Both the position numbers and the translations under genes were made by a program. Below, in pieces: positions 48,545-52,232 of a stretch of DNA of 52,232 nt. Source of the DNA: Aquibium sp. ELW1220 (lineage in GTDB: Bacteria; Pseudomonadota; Alphaproteobacteria; Rhizobiales; Rhizobiaceae); NCBI RefSeq assembly GCF_030398385.1, contig NZ_JAOAOQ010000038.1:1-52232 (forward strand). Reading direction: 5' to 3'. The stretch's first letter is position 1, and the number at the start of each line of letters is the position of its first letter. The notes beneath the pieces were generated by a model that made no database searches, was not told where the DNA came from, and saw only the letters and a program-made list of their open reading frames with translations.

Positions 48545-49233
48545 CGACGGAGAGAATTGCCGAACCAGGTTCCTATACCGTGGTCATCCCGGCCTGGAAC
48601 GCGCAGAGCACGATCGCCGAGGCCCTGGCGTCGGTCTGGGGCCAGACGCGTCCGCCCGTCCGCGTCATCGTGGTGGACGATGGCTCGACCGATGCCACCG
48701 TGGCTGCCGTGAGAGCGGCCGGTTTGCCGGTGGACATCCTATCGCAGGCGAATGCCGGACCGGGTGCTGCGACCACCGCCGGTATCGCCGCGGTCTCGAC
48801 GCCCTATCTGGCGACGCTCGATGCCGACGACCTGTGGCTGCCCGACAAGATCGAGCGCCAGTTCGCCTTTCTCGGAACATGTGCCGGGACCGCCCTGGCG
48901 TTCGGCCATTGGCAGGCCTTTTCCGGCGATCCGGCCAACCGCGTCGCGGCTCCCCTGCCAGGCTGGACCCGCACGACGCTCTTCGCACTGACCGACGTGG
49001 TCAGGTCGGTCGGCCCCGTCATCGATCCTCCCGGCTTTGCCGGGGACATGATCGACTGGCTTGCCCGGGCACGGGAAGCGGGTCATTCGCTGTCGATGCA
49101 TCCCGATGTCGTCGCGCTGCGGCGCATGCGTCCCGGCAGCCTGTCGGACCGGAACAACCCGCTGCGCGACAAGGGCTATCTGGACGTCGCCCGACGGGCG
49201 ATCCTCCGGCGCAAGCGGAACGAAGACCTGTGA
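48541..49233 (+). CDS. Family-2 glycosyltransferase, second copy
   Basis: The 230-residue enzyme starts at GTG 48541. It has VVIPAWNAQSTIAEALASVW, VIVVDDGSTDATVAAVRAAG, NAGPGAATTAGIAAV and ATLDADDLWLPDKIERQFAF with the DxD motif. The C-terminal half is short and lacks a clear ED catalytic motif; FAGDMIDWLARAREAG is at the equivalent place, where D-x-D-W may substitute. It is clearly diverged from its neighbour, so it probably has a different donor or acceptor. Confidence 0.85.
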   Translation: MTTERIAEPGSYTVVIPAWNAQSTIAEALASVWGQTRPPVRVIVVDDGSTDATVAAVRAAGLPVDILSQANAGPGAATTAGIAAVSTPYLATLDADDLWLPDKIERQFAFLGTCAGTALAFGHWQAFSGDPANRVAAPLPGWTRTTLFALTDVVRSVGPVIDPPGFAGDMIDWLARAREAGHSLSMHPDVVALRRMRPGSLSDRNNPLRDKGYLDVARRAILRRKRNEDL

Positions 49234-50699
49234 CCGCCCCGCGATCCGCTGTTCGTCGCCGTTTTCCCGATCTCGGCTGGGCCTGGCCTGCCGGCGATCT
49301 CGATCTCCTCATTCGCGCGGTCGCCGCCCGCGACGAAGACGCCGCCTTTGCCGCGGCGCGGTCCTGGCTGTCGCAACACGACATCGATGTCGTCGGCTTC
49401 CGCGAGCACCGGCTGCTTGCGGCGCTGTCCGAACGTTTCGGCAGGCGCCTGGCCGAGTTTCCGGCGCAGCCCCGCCTCGCCGGGCTGCAGCGCATGCTCT
49501 GGACGCGGTCGCGCCTTGCCATGCGCGAGGCCGAGCCGGTGCTGGCCGCCCTGACCGCTTCGGGAATCCCCGTCATGCTGATGAAGGGCGCGGCACGCGT
49601 GGCCGTCGAGGCCGGCGCCGAGCGCTCGCGCATCTCGCACGACATCGACCTTCTCGTGCCGCCGGGCTCCATGGATGCCGCCTTCGAATGTCTCGTTACG
49701 GACGGATGGGAGCCCGCTACCGGCGTCTCGATGCACTTCCTGCGCGGACGGCTCGGCGCGGTCAGGGCGCTGAACTTCCTGCGCGGCGACTATGGCGACG
49801 TCGACCTGCACCAGGCCGCCTTCCACCCGGTTCACGCGAGTGCCGAAGACGACGCCGCGCTGTGGCAGCGTGCGGTGCCCGCCGTTTTCGCGGGCATCGC
49901 CGTCAGCGTTCCGTCGACGGCCGACAGGCTGGCTCTTTCCATCGCGCATGGCAGCCTGGACGCACATGCCCACAGCGACTGGCTGGTCGATTGCGACGCC
50001 GCTGTCCGCCGCACCGACCTCGACTGGGCGGCGTTTCTCTCGGTCGTCGAGGAGCGCGGCCTGGCCGTCCCCGCGGCCGTCGCGCTGTCCTATCTTGTGT
50101 CCGTCATCGGCAGCCCCGTCCCCGCCGATGTGCTCGAGCCGCTCGTCGCGCGGGCGCGTGGCCGATCCTTCGCCGACCGGCTCTCCGTGCTGCTGCAGGC
50201 CCGTCCCCGAGCGGAGGGCGAGCGGGTCCTCGCGCTGGCGCGCGGACTGGCGAAGCTGCGCCGCATGCGCGCCGGGCCGAAGGCGAGAAGCCCCTTGCCG
50301 GACGATCTGCTGCGCGGTCGGGCAATTGGCGGAGCAACGTCTCCAGCACCGGAACGCCCGGCGCGGTTTCGTGCGGACCTGCCGGCCGGGCCTGATCATC
50401 CCGGACGTTGCCGGATCCGGCTCGTGCTCGACTGCACCCTGCCGGCCACCCGGCGGCGCATCGAGTTCGAATTGCGCTCGCCTGCCGGACACATTGCAAG
50501 GCTGCGCTACCGCAAGCTCGATCGCCGCGAAGGGCCGCGCAGGCTGGTGTTCGAGGGCGTCGTCACGCTTCCCGAGGCGGGTCCGCTCACGCTGGAGGCG
50601 CGGCCTGCGCGGTATCTGCGGCGAGGGGCGGCCCCGCAGGACCTGGCGCTGTACGGCGCGGTCCCGTTTTCCATCGCGGAGTCGAGCCTGTCTGCGTGA
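49230..50699 (+). CDS. Uncharacterised nucleotidyltransferase (NTP_transf_5-like) with extra C-terminal domain
   Basis: The 489-residue protein starts at GTG 49230 (overlap of 4 bases). Residues 100-330 match the NTP_transf_5-type fold: VMLMKGAARVAVEAG with Lys119, RISHDIDLLVPPGS with Asp138 and Asp140, and DYGDVDLHQAAFHP with Asp192. The three acidic residues are the metal-binding set of a polymerase-beta-like nucleotidyltransferase. Residues ~370-489 form a separate beta-rich domain (IRLVLDCTLPATRRRIEFEL, LRYRKLDRREGPRRLVFEGV, LALYGAVPFSIAE) that I cannot assign. Such enzymes occur in lasso-peptide and PqqD/HprK cassettes, where they modify a phosphorylated product. It is the last gene of the operon. 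Confidence 0.82.
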   Translation: MTAPRSAVRRRFPDLGWAWPAGDLDLLIRAVAARDEDAAFAAARSWLSQHDIDVVGFREHRLLAALSERFGRRLAEFPAQPRLAGLQRMLWTRSRLAMREAEPVLAALTASGIPVMLMKGAARVAVEAGAERSRISHDIDLLVPPGSMDAAFECLVTDGWEPATGVSMHFLRGRLGAVRALNFLRGDYGDVDLHQAAFHPVHASAEDDAALWQRAVPAVFAGIAVSVPSTADRLALSIAHGSLDAHAHSDWLVDCDAAVRRTDLDWAAFLSVVEERGLAVPAAVALSYLVSVIGSPVPADVLEPLVARARGRSFADRLSVLLQARPRAEGERVLALARGLAKLRRMRAGPKARSPLPDDLLRGRAIGGATSPAPERPARFRADLPAGPDHPGRCRIRLVLDCTLPATRRRIEFELRSPAGHIARLRYRKLDRREGPRRLVFEGVVTLPEAGPLTLEARPARYLRRGAAPQDLALYGAVPFSIAESSLSA

Positions 50700-50736
50700 G
50701 CCCGGGCTGCCCTTCGCGCTTCTTGCAAAGGGGGCG

Positions 50737-51663
50737 CTACTTCCGGCTGTCATCGATCTCGCGCAGGAAGCTGCGCAGCGGGTCCGCCCATGCCGCCGCG
50801 GGCCGGTTGATCAGGCCGTGGCCCTCGCCGGAGGTGCCCGGCAGAAGTGAAAACGTGAGGCGTCCGCCGGCACCGCGATAGGCTTCCGCCATGGCCTGGC
50901 TGAGCTGCGGGCCGAAATAGCTGTCGTTCTCGGCGTAGAGCCACAAGGCCGGCAGGCGCGCGCTGCGCCCGAACGCACCGGCCGCCTCGACGAGCCGTTC
51001 GGGAGCGCAGTTGACGCCGGGCCGGCCGCGGTTGCGTCCCCCTCTGCCGCCCGAGAAGTTCACGTAGCCGCGAATGCCATCCGGATCGGTCGAGGCGATG
51101 GCGATGGCGCCCCAGCCTCCCGCGGACGTGCCGACGACCAGCGTATCGTTTTTCGATACGGCCGGCAGCGTCTCCGCATGGTCGATCGCCGCCCGGATCA
51201 GCCGGGCGGTCTCCAGTCCCGATGCACGGTAGTCGGCCCGCTCGCAGCCGCCCTGGTCCTCGAGATAAGGACCGCCCGCCGGACCGTGGCCCGGGCGCAG
51301 CGGGATAAGCACCGCGTAGCCTTCGCCAACCAGGAACTCGGTCAGCGCGGGATAGGCGGGCATCGTCATGCGCGCCCGGACCTCGAGGCGCTGGTCGGAG
51401 CCGTGGCTGACGACGGCGAGCGGGAAGGGGGGCGTCCCGGCGGGAAGATGAAGCGTCGCCGGCAAGGGACGCGACAGTCCCGCAACCGGTATCGCCACCG
51501 CGCCGGAGCCCGCCGTAGTGACCGCCGATTCCGGCAAGTGGACGACCATGCCCCCGATGGACTGGCACCCGGCCAACAGGGCGACGACGAGCCCAGCCAG
51601 AGCGCGGGCGGCCATGGCGGCGCAGCAGCGGTCGACCTGTCGTCGGAAAGGTTTGCCTGCCAT
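50737..51663 (-). CDS. Alpha/beta hydrolase lipoprotein
   Basis: The 308-residue protein has a signal with a lipobox (ALAGLVVALLAGC, Cys at about 33) and an alpha/beta-hydrolase domain: PLAVVSHGSDQ (oxyanion region), LIPLRPGHGPAGG, nucleophile Ser in LVVGTSAGGWGAIA, Asp in LWLYAENDSYFGP, and His in GTSGEGHGLINRP. It resembles dienelactone-hydrolase or esterase-like proteins and would act at the outer face of the inner membrane or in the outer membrane. ATG 51615 (MAARALAG) is a possible shorter start with a normal-length lipoprotein signal. It is convergent with the nucleotidyltransferase gene, so functional linkage is doubtful. Confidence 0.85.
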   Translation of the reverse strand: MAGKPFRRQVDRCCAAMAARALAGLVVALLAGCQSIGGMVVHLPESAVTTAGSGAVAIPVAGLSRPLPATLHLPAGTPPFPLAVVSHGSDQRLEVRARMTMPAYPALTEFLVGEGYAVLIPLRPGHGPAGGPYLEDQGGCERADYRASGLETARLIRAAIDHAETLPAVSKNDTLVVGTSAGGWGAIAIASTDPDGIRGYVNFSGGRGGRNRGRPGVNCAPERLVEAAGAFGRSARLPALWLYAENDSYFGPQLSQAMAEAYRGAGGRLTFSLLPGTSGEGHGLINRPAAAWADPLRSFLREIDDSRK

Positions 51664-52153
51664 TGGCGGCGATCTTCAGATTGCAAAAGCGACCATGCGG
51701 TCTTTCTCCTGATCTACCGCATGGGTTCCTCAGCGGCAATGCGCGAAACCCCGAGTACTCTCGCCAGTAGCTAAATGCGTGTGTCGTTGTTGCAACAGGT
51801 TGTAGAGGAATCGCTCGGCCGTTCATTCGCCATCCCGTACCGGCTACAAATAGACGGCTCAATCCGATCGTTTATTAGATGATATGAATGCGGTCGGGAA
51901 GCGTAGCGGCAAATGGTTGAATCCAATGAGATTCTAAACGGTGGACCTGTCGAAACACAAGCTGGAGAGTGATACGCTGGGCGTCGACGGACGAGAGGAC
52001 AACTCAAGCGCAAGATGCTTAGTGAATCCAACGTTAAGAAGAAGGCGCCATTTTTGGATTGACTGTTTACTTCGTATAGTGGCGAATTAAAGCGGAGTGG
52101 CGTGCCGGAGTCCTCATGAATCCCCTCATTTCACGAACGACTCACTTTTGCCG
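51664..52153. other. AT-richer intergenic region, no gene recognised
   Basis: About 490 bases upstream of the hydrolase show distinctly lower GC than the rest (TTTATTAGATGATATGAATG near 51870). They contain only short frames without support. The part next to 51663 should hold the hydrolase promoter. The remainder may be acquired or decayed DNA. Confidence 0.45.
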
Positions 52154-52232
52154 CTAGCGCTCGGGAAACCGCTTGTCGACGAATCGGTCGAAGGGATGGC
52201 GGAGCGATGCGGGCGAGTGCGCAACGAGCTGA
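52154..52232 (-). CDS. Possible C-terminus of a gene running off the window
   Basis: The minus strand reads QLVAHSPASLRHPFDRFVDK followed by RFPER and TAG at 52154-52156, open to the window edge. Composition and codon use look coding. Too little is present to name the product. Confidence 0.4.
   Translation of the reverse strand, partial: QLVAHSPASLRHPFDRFVDKRFPER

Noticed and set aside
49176-50753. 525-codon minus-strand frame opposite the nucleotidyltransferase
   Set aside because: Antisense shadow with biased composition; the plus-strand protein has the three acidic catalytic residues and is coupled to its operon.
1-52232. tRNA, rRNA and CRISPR arrays
   Set aside because: I scanned by eye for cloverleaf-like motifs and for regularly spaced direct repeats and saw none; a tRNAscan or CRISPR search would be decisive.

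Overview
The window is a GC-rich chromosomal segment whose gene content points to a metabolically versatile alphaproteobacterium of the Rhizobiales (Mesorhizobium/Aminobacter-like). The evidence is several ABC and TRAP importers, GntR and MarR regulators, a cytochrome oxidase I+III fusion and rhizobial-style intergenic palindromes. No tRNA, rRNA or CRISPR array was seen. The assignment is an inference from content, not from a marker gene.

Region 1 (1-10.4 kb) holds the tail of a chemoreceptor and a sorbosone-type sugar dehydrogenase. A compact sulfur cluster follows: secreted tandem rhodanese, YeeE/YedE thiosulfate-type permease, an odd Cys/Ala/Pro-repeat protein and a His-rich uncharacterised protein. 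Next come an aa3-type oxidase (CoxII lipoprotein, CoxI-CoxIII fusion, small membrane protein), a DUF2231 protein and a CopD-like protein.

Region 2 (10.6-29.7 kb) is a divergent catabolic island. Leftward it encodes a complete Liv-type ABC importer and a TAXI-TRAP importer. Rightward it encodes an FAD ring monooxygenase, a maleate-isomerase-like protein lacking both catalytic cysteines, a PuuE-like deacetylase, a GntR/FCD regulator, an aldehyde dehydrogenase, an SDR, a metallo-beta-lactamase-fold hydrolase, a GntR/UTRA regulator (opposite strand), a second maleate-isomerase-like protein with both cysteines, an isocitrate-lyase/PEP-mutase-family lyase, a maleamate/N-carbamoylsarcosine-amidase-like hydrolase and another SDR. 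The set suggests uptake and degradation of an N-heteroaromatic or amidated dicarboxylate through maleamate/maleate-like intermediates. The substrate is unknown. TGTAYACATTG-type palindromes lie on both sides of the divergent promoter region.

Region 3 (29.7-34.0 kb) is an accessory island with lower-GC flanks: metallophosphoesterase, Lon-like AAA+ ATPase without a protease domain, small hypothetical protein, HTH protein, and an IS3-type transposase remnant.

Region 4 (34.0-46.0 kb) is an amide-uptake/hydrolysis cluster: MarR regulator, AmiC-like cytoplasmic amide sensor, flotillin, UrtA-like binding protein, two permeases, one ATPase, a second ATPase fused in frame to a complete amidase, and an acyl-CoA ligase. 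The logic appears to be import of an amide, hydrolysis at the transporter and CoA activation of the acid. The fusion is the most striking single gene here.

Region 5 (46.1-50.7 kb) is a tightly coupled operon: an 18-codon ORF, a PqqD-like protein, an HPr-kinase-like P-loop protein, two family-2 glycosyltransferases and an NTP_transf_5-type nucleotidyltransferase. It looks like a peptide- or glycan-modification system with no recognisable precursor or end product, and is the best candidate for an undescribed system. A lipoprotein alpha/beta hydrolase follows convergently. The last 0.5 kb is AT-richer and largely empty.
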